NCBI GenBank assembly: GCA_009667805.1 | Contig: CM019063.1 | Location: 413,702,626 to 413,766,625 of the forward strand | DNA: 64,000 bases | Source of the DNA: Leptobrachium leishanense | Taxonomy: Eukaryota; Chordata; Amphibia; Anura; Megophryidae | Direction of reading: 5' to 3' | Shown here: positions 12,317-22,990 of the stretch, one piece after another | Position numbering within the stretch: position 1 is the first letter of the stretch | How the letters are laid out: each line of letters opens with the position of its first letter | Position numbers and translations under genes: made by a program | The notes under the pieces: generated by a model | The model's database searches: none | Told to the model about the DNA's origin: nothing | What the model saw: the letters and a program-made list of their open reading frames with translations, nothing else

Positions 12317-12742
12317 GGCTAGGGTCAGACGAACGCATTTTTCACGTTGTCCGTGAAAAAGTGCGTTCGAACGAACGGACGTATTTTTTCACAGAATACG
12401 CGATAGCGGTCATACGATGAGCATTTTCGTCCGTGATTTTGTACGGATCATCAATAAAACCCTTTTGCGTCTGGACGTTATGTTGGCCGGACGTGTGCAG
12501 CGTCTGACGTCTCCCAATCACGCAAACACGCCGCTATGCGGCCGCAGCGCACTCTGTACGTCAGTAGTAGCGGTTTGACGTTCTCGAAAAAATGCGTTCG
12601 TTTGCCACTTGCGTTGCACGGACGAACGTTCGTGCGGCCGTTCGTCGTATGTTCCCCGGCATTGGACGTCATTTGCTGCTAGCACGGCCGTGATTTCGTG
12701 CGGCTAAACGCAAGTTAAAACTGCTTTCGTCTGACCTTAGCC
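12317..12742. mobile_element. Harbinger-like MITE, GGCTAGGGTCAGACGAACGC family
   Basis: Left end GGCTAGGGTCAGACGAACGC; the right end mirrored reads GGCTAAGGTCAGACGAAAGC. Flanks are TTA on the left and TAA on the right, compatible with a TWA target. Two more copies lie at 37422-37849 and 37868-38294, of near identical length (426-428 bp). Confidence 0.82.
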
Positions 12743-13189
12743 TAAGAGGGCCTCGTCTGCCTGATGTTTTAGCAACAAGAATGTTTTATCCCATAGGCTT
12801 CAATGTTAAAAATATTCCCGTTTTAATTCAATATCTAATAAACCATTGCTTATAATATTCTGCAATAAAGAGTCTCTTTATCTTTAGATTTTTTAGGATT
12901 TTTTTAAGCATTTTTTTTTAAAAAATTCAAAATTATTATTTTGTTTCGAACTTTTTGCGAACGGCCTGAAAAGTTCGAAGTTGGCCGAACGGGCAATGTT
13001 CGAATCGAACTCATGTTCGAATCGAACCGAACGCCCATCCCTATTCAGAAGGTGCTTGGTAGACATGAACACATTTGTATCACATGAGTTCATTAGACAT
13101 GACTCTTTGCTAGTAAAATTCATACATATCAAGAACAGACTTGCAACAGATCCTTAGCAAAAAGGGATGGGGGATGGAACCCCAACATT

Positions 13190-13830
13190 AAAGGGGTTAT
13201 TCAGAGACCACTGAAATGTTACCAACATTTTGGTGCTCTCTCGTTCCCTGCCGTGAATGCTGAATGCTTCCGCACTGACGCAAGTTTCACCTCCTGGAGT
13301 CCATAGGACTCCATGGAAGGTCACGCTGCCGGACCACTAGCCCTGCGCGTTCTCACTCTCGCGAGGTCACGTAGCGAAGCGGAGTGATCGTGGAGGGAAA
13401 CTAGGGACTTTTTGTCCCCTGTCTCACTCTGCTTCCGGCTTCAAAAAGCAGCGGATCGGGCCACCGTTCTCACCATGGGATGAACGGTGATTACCTGATT
13501 TATTGGGGGGGGGGGTCTAGACACAAATGGAATTGGTAAAAATGTGTTTATTCCATTGTTTGGTAATAAGCTCTAAAACATTGTAATACCTTACTTATCC
13601 TAATGCTAATTACTGATTGTGCTCCCGTGTTAAGTATAGGATACACAAAGTACAGTAAACTCATGCAAGCTAGCATAATCACCGATGTGCTAACAAATTT
13701 TTAACCTGTAGAACATTAGGAATATAATATGGGGGTGGAGCATGCGTTGAAGTCACTTTTCCTGACATTAATGATTACATATCCAAACGCTACAGTTAAG
13801 GTTCGGTATGTAATCTAGCCCAAAGACTCT
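13190..13830. mobile_element. Decayed MITE related to 20619-21366
   Basis: It shares in order: a GGAGTCCATAGGACTCCAT motif, 'GGGACTTTTTGTCCCCTGTC', CCGTGGGAT/CCATGGGAT, the 'GCTAATTA ... GTTAAGTATA' block, and a TGTAATCTAGCCC right end. Divergence is high and the left end looks different (GGGGTTATTCAGAGA), so boundaries are approximate. Confidence 0.55.
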
Positions 13831-14285
13831 CTTGGAGCATTATCCCAAGTAAGGTGGGATCTGTACTATCTCATCAGTAACAGTAAGTGTAGTGTACTGT
13901 ATAAGTATTTATAACTGTGCATATTCTGTATTTGTCTGAAATTATGCGAATTTGTGTTTGTAGTTATGAGATGGTTATATGTGAACAAAGAAAGTGGCAA
14001 TGCAGAGAGGGAGATTGTGGCACGAGAGGTGAGATGATAACTCCCAGGGGAGCTTACTGGCATTGTATTGCGATGAATTGGATGCCGTATTGGGGGTTTA
14101 GTCTCGGTTTTTCAAATCAGTTTTCAATTTCCTGTAGGAACTTGAAGGGCAGCCATATTGGTCAATCATAATGAAGATTGCTATAGATGCTACTCTTCAT
14201 TGAACTTGTCAGTTTCCATTTCACTGTGTAGAACAGAATACAGCCCTCCACAAAGCATCAATTTCCTGCTGTTTTTCGTTACGCA
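13831..14285. other. No feature recognised
   Basis: Nothing that I can assign; short frames only. Confidence 0.45.
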
Positions 14286-14289
14286 GCTC

Positions 14290-15060
14290 TTTAACATCAT
14301 ATAGAGTACTTGACATACTTGAAAATGAGAGAAATCTCAGGCCCCTATTACAATCCTCGCACAGCGCATTTGCGCGAGGACAAAAACATTTGCGCGGAAC
14401 GTCGTATTACGACATTCGCGCAAACTATGCACGTTAGCATCTACCGCAATTGACCCTGCGCGAACCCAGCGCGAGCGCAAGTGCGTGTGCACATCCCATA
14501 CTTTCCATTGTCAGCGCGAATGCGTTCGAGCGGATGGTATTACGATCTTCGCGCAACGTAGTACGAACGACGTTTGCGCAAAGTATTGTAACGTCTTTGA
14601 AAGCCTGGTGTTAACTTACGATCTGAACGTTCTGGCCGAAACGAAATGAACTTGCACAAAAAAAAATACAGCACAGTAGTTACACATTCTACACATACCC
14701 AAACAATAAAATTAATAAATTGTTTAATTTTTTATTTTTGTTGCAGCACATATACGCAGATTGACTTTGACAGGCGCAACAACCGAAACATAGCAAATGG
14801 TGGTTCTTAATTCTGATTGGCTGAATCCCGTGAAAAAACATTCTGCCCACCGATTCCTGCACGCAGCGGTCATTTGCGCCCGGCTTTGCGTGTCGGATTT
14901 GCTCTCGAAAAAACATGAAGGCTGAAAAACTGCGCTCGGGTTGTAATACCGCGTTAATTTGCATGCGCAAAAAAAATTGCGCTACGTGAATGCATTTGCG
15001 TGAAGAATGTAATAGGGGCCTCAATGTATCCTTCCTGGTAAAATCCTATCTAAATAATTA
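14290..15060 (+). mobile_element. LINE/SINE 3' tail split by a MITE
   Basis: 'ACTTGAAAATGAGAGAAATC' before 14340 and 'AATGTATCCTTCCTGGTAAA' after 15020 are two halves of one tail. The uninterrupted version is read on - at 40580-40640 and 25960-26030. The MITE at 14340-15020 separates them. Confidence 0.8.
14340..15020. mobile_element. Harbinger-like MITE with TCA duplication
   Basis: GGCCCCTATTACAATCCTCG at the left, mirrored by GGCCCCTATTACATTCTTCA. TCA occurs at 14337-14339 and 15021-15023. The uninterrupted tail elsewhere reads 'GAAATCTCAATGTATCC' with a single TCA, so the paralogous empty site directly confirms a 3-bp duplication. Internal sequence matches 8728-9498 and 49336-49990. Confidence 0.88.
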
Positions 15061-15065
15061 TAGAG

Positions 15066-15823
15066 TGGGGTCCATTGGTGTCTCCTAAAAAGTGATACAT
15101 GTAATGAGAAGATTCACCACTAGTAGTGTCACTTTTGTTGTTAATAGGTTGGTTGTAATAGAAGTGTTGTGGTAGCCCATGTTCTGGAGGTAGATCACGG
15201 AGAAACTATCTAACCTCAGTGTTTTTTCTGTAGCAGCAAGAGGATGCAGTGGACTGTTCTGTTTACTGAATAAATACAGCGTGGCCCCTTGTTATTTTAC
15301 TTTTCATGTTGTAACTTGATTTCCCTTTGCAAAATCACATGTCAACAGGTTTTAGTGGAATACACCCATAGCACCTGCTAGTTAATATATTGCTAGTAAA
15401 CCTTTGCATTATATATAAACTAAACTGTAACATTTGCAAACATATGATCAAATGCAGAGCTATAGAAAAAAATAATTTACCAAGTTGATTGGTAACTAAC
15501 TATAGCTTAAAGCACAGCAGTAGCAGCTGTGTCTCATGCAAAAGTTACCTCTCAAGAAGGGAAAGTGGGTCTTGTATCTACTATCTCTTCTCTTCCTGTT
15601 TCTAGTTCTACTATATAATTTTAATCCATTCTCTTTTGTTGAACACTTTTGTTGAAAGGCTATTACTATAGTATTTATATATTACTGGGGGTCTGATCTG
15701 TGGGGTCTGATCTAGGGATTTATATTTACTTATTTTCTGTTTATATGAGAATACTAAAATGTCTACATACAAATAAAGAAGCTGATAATCCATTACGTTA
15801 TTAATCAGGGTGGACCTTGCTGA
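15066..15823. other. No feature recognised
   Basis: AT-rich, low-homology sequence. No element ends or exons seen. Confidence 0.45.
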
Positions 15824-16248
15824 TTATTATTATTGTCATCATTTATATAGCGCCAACAGTATCCGCAGCACTTTACAATAATCAAAGGGAACGAGATAAT
15901 CAGACATATGATGGAAACAACAGGTGTAGAGGGCCCTGCTCATAGGAGTTTACAATCTAGAGGGATTGGGATTGAGGAAGACAAGAGGAATTTTAAGATA
16001 GCAGGATCATTAGTGCCAGTGGTATGGGAATGGTGGGGCCATAGAAGCAACTTCCATCATGTGTGTGTCGATCTTATGCAGGGGGATGAGTTGCGTCAGT
16101 GATGTGGCACGCTAATCTGAAGAGATGGGTTTTGAGGGATTTCTTGAAGGCCTGAAGATTAGGGGAAAGTTTGATATGGCGAGGCAAGTCATTCCACAGG
16201 ACTGGTGCTGCCCGTGAAAAGTCTTGGAGGCGAGAGTTGGCCCATCTG
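15824..16248 (-). mobile_element. L2-like LINE 3' fragment, second subfamily
   Basis: On the minus strand it ends 'GCTGCGGATACTGTTGGCGC' plus TTAT-type tail. The inward part encodes the last residues of RT (about 16245-16090 on -, with frames like 'LPRHIKLSPNLQAFKKS'). The tail motif 'AAAGGGAACGAGATAA' is shared with 55000-55140 and not with the 1-1891 copy, so it is a separate subfamily. Confidence 0.8.
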
Positions 16249-17533
16249 CTTATTATTTAGGAACTTTACCTGCATAACATTTTGTACTAAAAAAATGTAG
16301 TGATAAAGCTCAATTCTTTGAGAAATCCCATGCTGGAATTCAAAGAAAACATTGAAATGGGAAACCACCTTCCTAATGTTCCCCAACCACTAATATAATA
16401 TCCACCAGATGTCTGCAGTATTATTTGTAAGATTGTGACCACACACTTAAGAGACCGAGAAGCACTGATACGTGAAACATTTCAGACTAAAACAATTTCC
16501 TTGATTATCCTTTTAGCTTTTGGACTGCTAAGTATATAATAATTCACTGTCACAAAACTGTAATCCTTTCCCTATAATCTGAGAGTATATTCGTGTCAAG
16601 ATCTAGGGATTTGGTTATCCTTCTGAGTCTTACATTACCATAATCAAAAATTATCAGATCTTTTGAAACAAATAACTGTGAAACCAGAAGAAAATGAATG
16701 TCAATGCAGTGAGTGTAGGAGGGTTTATTAAAGTTTAATGTGATCTCTACATTGACTGTTGGCAGAATAAAAAAGGCAAAAAAATATGTCAAGCTGTGTG
16801 AAATATGAAAGAGTGTCATTCATGGAGAAGTGGTGCTTCAAAAACCCATAAAGTTCTGAATGTTTAGAATTGGAGATCATGGCACATATTCTCCAATCGA
16901 AATAAAATAATTCATGATAATTAAAATAAATGTTATACGGACCAGAAAATTTGGTATATAACAGGCCTATTCATAAACACCCCTGTGAATGGTGAGTAGT
17001 ACAAGTTGGCTTTTATACTGCACAAGCCAGAGTGTACTTCATAATCGTTAAAAGAATCATTGTGGCCATAGCAATGCCATCTTCGATGGCCTGTTATGCA
17101 CGTCTCTTCTTTGTATCTATACCTGTACTTTTATTCTTACACCTTTCCATCCCCCTCTTTTATTCTCCTCCCCATTAATCTTTTTTCTTTTCACCTTTTT
17201 TCACTTTGGAGCTTAGGGTAATAATATAATTATGGGTTGACTCCAGTTCACAACGGTTTCTGCTTGTTATTATACTTTTTTATTTACCGTCAGTAAGGAA
17301 AGAACATATGTTATGGCCTATTACATGATTATTTATACCCTTAGACCTATTTTTTCATTTCTGTACCATTCTTGAAAACCTTAATGAAAATAGCTTTGAA
17401 TATAAAAGAATAATTGTCTAAGCCAAGTGTATTCATTATTTATAGATTATCAAACTGAACACTGACAAGTGCAACTTAAGTACACCTACAATAATATAAT
17501 TTATATGGTACAATAAGAACCCAAATTCAATAA
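16249..17533. other. No feature recognised
   Basis: AT-rich sequence of 1.3 kb. Contains 'CACTGATACGTGAAACATTT' near 16464, which looks slightly like a hammerhead core but lacks stem II. Confidence 0.45.
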
Positions 17534-17538
17534 GTCTG

Positions 17539-18615
17539 TGTCACGTTCGCAATGGCGCTCACCCCAGATCAGCGTGGTTTGGATCCTTATGGACAGATTT
17601 CTGTGATACTCAGCTTTATAGCAGTTATAACTGCCACACCTAGCACTCCCAGCCAGGGAGGTGATATAGAATACTAGATACCACTCAGCAGCAAATGATT
17701 TTGTGACCAAGTGTCTATTGAGTGAAGGCAAGTTAACGATACACAGACAGAGATAGTGTAGCAAGATATAAACATAACTTGGTTTATCAAAAGCGTGGTC
17801 AAAAGTACGTTCAAAGTTGGCACCAGAGAGGGTAGTCGTACAGGCAGGATTGGCAACAGAGAGGACTCCCATATACTTGTTCTCAGTAACATAGAATGAC
17901 TGTACAATGAATTCAGCAACCTGCAGGGCAGACCCACAATCAGTGACAATGCGGTATGATGTGTCTATTGACTTAGTAACAGACAGGCAACACGAGGGGT
18001 CGATGGATTCAGCAACCTGCAGGGCAGACCCACAATCAGAGACAATGCGGTATGATATGTACATAGACTTAGTACCAGACCGGTAACATGAGGGGTTGAT
18101 GGATTCAGCAACCTGCAGGACAGACCCACAATCAGAGACCATGTGGTATGATCTGTACATAGACTTAGTACCAGACAGGTAACATGAGGGGTTGATGGAT
18201 TCAGCGACCTACAGGGCAGACCCACAATCAGAGACCATGCGGTATGATCTGAACATACACTCTGTGTATACAGAGTTCAACATACACACATATATGGGAT
18301 AAGAGTAAGAATCGTCAAGCAGGCAGTCTGGGTCAATCACAAGCAGGGTCCTCATACAAGCAGAATTGGCAACTAGGCAAAAATATGCTGAGACAGAAAC
18401 TGAGATCAGCTGGCGATGCGGGAATAACTCCACGTCAGGGCAACGAGCAGAATCTCACGCCCTGCATTTAAGGCCGGCGGCTCTGTGTCATCACGCCAAG
18501 CCCTGCCCCCTCAGACGCCGATCGGCCATCTCAAGCTCCTGGCACCCGGCCAGCCAGCGATGCCGCCGGGCGCCCAGACCCCCCCAGGAAGCGCCGCGGG
18601 GGCCGAGATGTGACA
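17539..18615. mobile_element. Probable solo LTR, 1.08 kb
   Basis: It begins TGTCACG and ends GTGACA. The flanking 5-bp sequences are GTCTG (17534-17538) and GTCCG (18616-18620), a 5-bp duplication with one difference. TG...CA ends with 5 bp suggest an LTR retrotransposon (Gypsy-like or ERV) reduced to one LTR. The last 210 bp match 10690-10925. A 96-bp tandem array lies inside. Orientation is not settled. Confidence 0.65.
17911..18260. repeat. 96-bp tandem repeat inside the LTR, about 3.6 copies
   Basis: 'ATTCAGCAACCTGCAGGGCA' starts at 17911, 18007, 18103 and 18199 with an exact 96-bp spacing. 96 is a multiple of three, which produces the 219-codon open frame on - (17501-18160); I do not treat that as a gene. 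Confidence 0.88.
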
Positions 18616-18620
18616 GTCCG

Positions 18621-19282
18621 ACTTTTGATTGGTAAAAGCTGGTTCTGTCAAATCTCCTTAGTGACCTAGTTTTTAAAAGCTTTGCGTTTTTACTTTAGTA
18701 TGTAGCAGTCACAATCCATATTTGCTACATTACATTCAGTTAAAACCAGATTTCACATAACTTTCAGTTACTAAGCTGATTCCGTCAAAACTAGAATTTA
18801 CTGAAATGTACCAAGAGTCACGATGGAACTTTGCAGCTTTTACTCACGACTGAGTTATGCCGGCGTTGCAGGGTCGAGCCCAGGTGTGGTGACAAAGTGA
18901 AGTTAATTTACACCTCAGCATGAAAGTGCAGGCTGTTCCAATGTAGCTTACACTTACACCCTGGAGACGTTATTTAACTGTGAAATAACATCAAAGCTGG
19001 TGATTTGAAACATGCTCTTGAAATCCCCCCATTAAATCACATACTCACCTCTATTCCCATGATGAAGACGGCAGTGTGATCCGCCCCTTCATATCATCCT
19101 GACCAGAGTGAGATTGGGGACAAATAGTTCCAAGTCTTTCTCGCGACAGTAAGCTTGCGGCTCGAAAGGCTCCATGGAGTCCTATGAACTCCATAAGTCA
19201 CAACTTGCGGTGGCACGCTGTGCTGCTGCCGTTATCAGGCAGCCTTGCACTTTGCTCTGGGGTCAGGCTTTAATAAAGCTAC
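18621..19282. other. No clear feature
   Basis: Includes 'GGCTCCATGGAGTCCTATGA' near 19168 and neighbouring sequence resembling the GGAGTCCATAGGACTCC MITE family, but no ends could be defined. Confidence 0.4.
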
Positions 19283-19531
19283 GAAAAAATGAAACACACT
19301 GCCAGTGCTGCTGTTTACCCGTGCACTAGTGTCACCACATTTACTGGAACAGAAGAACAAAATACAAACGTCTCAGTGCTTCCGTGCACAATGCCAATGC
19401 CAGAGGGCATTGTGCACTGAGGAAGGGGCTGTGACCCCAAAACGTTTGTATTTTGTTCTTCTGTTCAAGTAAATGTGGTGACACTAGTGCACCAGTAAAT
19501 AGCAGCGCTGCCAGTGTGTTTCATTTTTTTG
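19283..19531. repeat. 250-bp palindrome with hammerhead-like core
   Basis: The left half (AAAAAATGAAACACACTG ... 'CAAAATACAAACGTCTCAGT') is mirrored by the right half ('CAAAACGTTTGTATTTTGTT' ... CAGTGTGTTTCATTTTTTT), with almost no loop. On + at 19417-19443 it reads CTGAGGA, then GGGG(CTGTGA)CCCC, then AAAAC, which resembles a hammerhead ribozyme core (CTGANGA, stem II, GAAAC) with two substitutions. It is probably an inverted relic of a Penelope-like or retrozyme repeat. Confidence 0.6.
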
Positions 19532-20615
19532 TTCACTGAAATTCCACCCTTTATTTTGATGCAATGAGAGGGAGATCACTGTTTAGCTGCAGCTGACATT
19601 GTTTGCTCAGTTTTTTTAGGGCGGCACAGACACCCTGACTCCTAACCCCCCATTTTTGTAGTTGGCTAATAAAGCTACTAAGTAATACGGATGATAAAAT
19701 TTATTTGGTTACAGTCTCCATTTTACCGTCAACTATGGAATAGGAATAGGGCCCTAGGAGTCACGAAGGAGCTTTGAAAGAACTAGTTTTTACTAGTCAA
19801 ATGGTAAATTCACTGAATTTGGGTTCTTACTGTAACATAAATAACGTGAGAAAGCTAGATATGTGCACATGCTCTACTCTCTCATTCCTCCTACAGTCAC
19901 TCGCACATTTTTTTATATATATTTTTAGTAAGTTATAAATTGTTATATATGGTATAAAAAGAATTTCCAATCTTGAGCGCAAAATGTAGCTGTTTGAAAA
20001 ATGTACAAAAAAATGTAACCCACATGTTGTTCACCACACCTGTAATGAAACATTACATTGGACGTATCAAAGGCCATCTCTAAAGTGGACACAGCAGACA
20101 GTACTCATCACTCACAACCTCAGAAATAACAGCAGATCACAAAAGCCATCGAATGGATGCTCAAATGTAATTGCTGTTCAGCACAATTTTTTTTAAATTA
20201 ACTTAAGATGTTCTAAGGAAAAATCTCTTTTCTGTGCTATTCCTAATTAGTGTTTAAGTGATTGACAGAGATTGAACGATATTTTTTCTTGACAGTATAG
20301 ATAGAATAACAGTTTTATTCTACACAGATGTGTACTTTTCAATAACTCTAAGGTTACAGTACAAATAGATTTGGTCTTATATTTCTTAAATACTGTGTTA
20401 CTCATTGGTCTCTGTGGGTTTACCTTTTCTTGTATTGAAAGCATATAAAATGCTGAAATAGAATTGGAAAAAAAAACTAATTTTAGTTTCTACTTTTCAA
20501 CTTTCAACTTGTCTTATCTTGTAAATAGCTAAACCCTTTTTTGACGTTGTGGCTATCTTGTAAGGAAAAAAGCCAACTTTTTTAACATATGTCTTGTTTT
20601 CTTTTATTCAGACAC
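19532..20615. other. No feature recognised
   Basis: About 1.1 kb without recognisable repeat ends or exons. Confidence 0.45.
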
Positions 20616-20618
20616 CAA

Positions 20619-21366
20619 GGGCATCATTACATTCTTCACGTTTAAACGGGAAAGCAAAGGCGAAATCCTGCACCTGCAGGTTTCTCCTTTGCGCCCCCGT
20701 TCTAGCGTGATATTAAGATGCAGGAGCTAAAAAAGCAGCCTGTATTGTAATTGGGCACTAAGTCCTGGGATGCGCGCGGTGGCGCTAAGCACCACCGCGA
20801 GCATCCACTTGATGGAGTCCATAGGACTCCATTGAGGCAGACGCTGCCAGTCACATGAACTGCCGGATCTCGCCTCGCAAGATTCGTCAGGTCAGCGTAG
20901 TGATCCGCAGAGAGAGACTGGGGGACTTTTTTCCCCCAGTCTCTCCCTGCTCCCGGCGGACACAGGCGGCGGTTGGAGCCGCGATCCTCGCCGTGGGATT
21001 AGAAGTGAGTATCTGATTTTTTTGTGGTGGTTTCTGGCTGTGCTGACGGATTCTGCAGCAGTGGAATCTGTTAGAACCAGGTCCAGGCTGTAGTTAACTT
21101 TCGTGTAACCGCAGCCGGACAATAATTAGCATAAGTATACTGTAATCCTAACGCTAATTAACTCTTTGCGCTCCCCATGTTAAGTATATGGAGCCCAATG
21201 TACAGTAACCTCGCGCTGAAAAGCACAAAATTCCAATCACTAATGGGTTTCTAACCCATTAGCGTCTGGATTGTAATATGGGTGGCCTGTGCTAGGGCCA
21301 CCAGGGCTAGCGTTAACGCTCACTCAGGTGAGCGCTGACGTTAGCGATAGGAATGTAATGGTGCCC
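20619..21366. mobile_element. Harbinger-like MITE with CAA duplication
   Basis: Ends GGGCATCATTACATTCTTCACG (left) and the mirrored GGGCACCATTACATTCCTATCG (right). CAA flanks both sides (20616-20618, 21367-21369). The interior (CTGGGGGACTTTTTTCCCCC, GGATTCTGCAGCAGTGGAAT, GCTAATTA, GTTAAGTATA) matches the element at 31884-33731 in inverse order. No transposase. Confidence 0.84.
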
Positions 21367-21369
21367 CAA

Positions 21370-22090
21370 GTTAAATAACAAAATGATCCGCAGACAATTT
21401 TAAATATTTTAGTATCAAAGTGATAACAATGATTTAAAGGAACCCAACAATAAATAAAAATGTAAAAAAAATGCATCCTGAAAATTCTGGAGTAACCAAT
21501 ACAACAAAAAGTGCAAAAAACTAATAGCCTCATGCTTGATCAACCCAAAAATAGGGGAATAAACATAGCCACATAGCCGGTTCCACATGGAAGTACATCA
21601 AATACTAATACCAAAAACCAAAAATGTTTACTTATATATCTCTAGGTAACATATACTTAAAATAAAGCTGAATTGAAGTAGAGCGATAAAGTCATTAATA
21701 TGAATATCAGCGTATTAGAGAGAAAAAAAAATATTCGACTGATAATTATAAAGTGCTCCACTGGACAACTGAGTCAAGGGGTAATAAACCAAAAATATGC
21801 GCAAAAATACATTTGAATCTAACGGGTAACTGGTACCTTGGCAGTTCAAACTGCCTACTTATACCATTGACTAACCATTGCTAAACTACTCACAACATAA
21901 GCCTCATGAAACTAGGGAAAGCCAAAAGAACCGGATACCACATCACGAATATACATATATACTATGCAGAGGAGGCAGGTAGAAAAAAGTGACTGCTAGA
22001 ACAAAACACAAGGCGTCATGCTTGACACATTTTGCCAATGACTTTATCCAGAGCTGTAGAATACCACGTCTTATTTGCTGTATTTGTACC
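21370..22090 (-). mobile_element. Possible Penelope/retrozyme-like repeat fragment
   Basis: On the minus strand near 22051-22030 it reads CTGGATAAAGTC, ATTG, GCAAAATGTGTC, a degenerate hammerhead-like order. Further along, 'GATCAAGCATGAGGCTATTA' and TTTTTTGCACTTTTTGTTG match a + strand segment at 22832-22880, so the two form an inverted pair around the minisatellite region. Assignment is tentative. Confidence 0.4.
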
Positions 22091-22133
22091 ATAAGGATCA
22101 TCATCTGCAGTGAAAACACATTGGCGCAACTGC

Positions 22134-22720
22134 CAGTGGCGTAGCGTGGGTTGTCAGCGCCCGGGGCCAGCCAAGAATTGTGCGCCCCCCCCAACCTGTG
22201 GACACGTTATCGATATTGCCCCAGCTAACACATGGATATTGCCCCAGCTCTCACGTGGATATTGCCCCAGCTCTCACATGGATATTGCCCCAGCTCTCCC
22301 ATGGATATGACGCAGCTCACACATGGATATGCCCCAGCTCATGGATTTGCCCCCAGCTCATGGATTTGCCCCCAGCTCATGGATTTGCCCCAGCTCATGG
22401 ATTTGCCCCCAGCTCATGGATTTGCCCCAGCTCTCACATGGATAAGCCCCACCTCATGGATTTGCCCCAGCTCTCACATGGATTTGCCCCAGCTCATGGA
22501 TTTGCCCCAGCTCTCACATGGATATGCCCCAGCTCATGGATTTGCCCCAGCTCATGGATTTGCCCCCAGCTCATGGATTTGCCCCAGCTCTCACCTGGAT
22601 ATTGCCCCAGCGGCAGCCAGCTCACACATGGATACTTGCCCCAGCTCCGGATCCAGCAGGGGTTGAGGGGGCCCAGATGCCGGGCAGCGGGAGTGCCTGC
22701 CCGGTCCTGAACAGCGTGTG
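22134..22720. mobile_element. hAT-like element fragment carrying a minisatellite
   Basis: The left edge 'CAGTGGCGTAGCGTGGGTTG' looks like a hAT terminus common in vertebrates. No matching right terminus or 8-bp duplication is visible, so it may be truncated. Confidence 0.45.
22208..22640 (+). repeat. Variable-length minisatellite (19-24 bp)
   Basis: Units alternate between 'CCCAGCTCATGGATTTGCC' and longer versions with TCACATGGATATTGCC. Runs with and without one extra C shift the frame, giving long overlapping open frames in all + frames. None is likely to be a gene. Confidence 0.88.
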
Positions 22721-22831
22721 AGTCCGTCCGTGTTGAAGGGGAGGCGGCTGCATGCGTGCGCAGGTCACGCGGTATTTGACGTACTTCCGTGTGAAACCGG
22801 CTAAGTTTATTCCTCTCTTCTTGTTTTGATC
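22721..22831. other. Junction sequence between repeats
   Basis: GC-rich flank of the minisatellite element passing into the repeat at 22832. Nothing assignable. Confidence 0.35.
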
Positions 22832-22990
22832 AAGTGTGAGGCTGTAAGGTTTATGCACTTTTTTTTTGTGTTGATTTTATTTTTAATTGCTCAATAAAAT
22901 TAATTTTTATAATTCTCTAGATGCTACTTTTTGCGTTCGTATTTATTGTTGTGTTCGTTGAGTAGGTAATGCCCATGGATGAGAATTCCT
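22832..22990 (+). mobile_element. Repeat fragment, inverted partner of 21370-22090
   Basis: 'GATCAAGTGTGAGGCTGTAA' and the T-rich sequence after it align with the minus strand around 21540-21450. Function unknown. Confidence 0.4.

Larger units (their letters stand above)
9706..13043. mobile_element. hAT-type non-autonomous element, 3.3 kb
   Basis: The ends are TAGTGATGGGC on the left and its near mirror GCCCATCCCTA on the right. Long subterminal stretches are rich in TTCGAA and GAAC. The flanks carry a perfect 8-bp duplication, TTCAGAAG (9698-9705, 13044-13051). No transposase frame is visible. The interior has picked up an LTR remnant, a 51-bp tandem array and a MITE. A 363-bp relative with similar ends lies at 45156-45518. 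Confidence 0.87.

Noticed and set aside
16464..16490. CACTGATACGTGAAACATTTCAG as a hammerhead ribozyme
   Set aside because: Stem II is absent and helix I does not pair convincingly.
17501..18160. 219-codon open frame on minus strand
   Set aside because: Most of it is the 96-bp array in the LTR, a multiple of three; no family motif.
22180..22710. 176-codon open frame with repeated ICPSS/GFAP-type residues
   Set aside because: It is a translation of the minisatellite; equally long frames exist in the other + frames.
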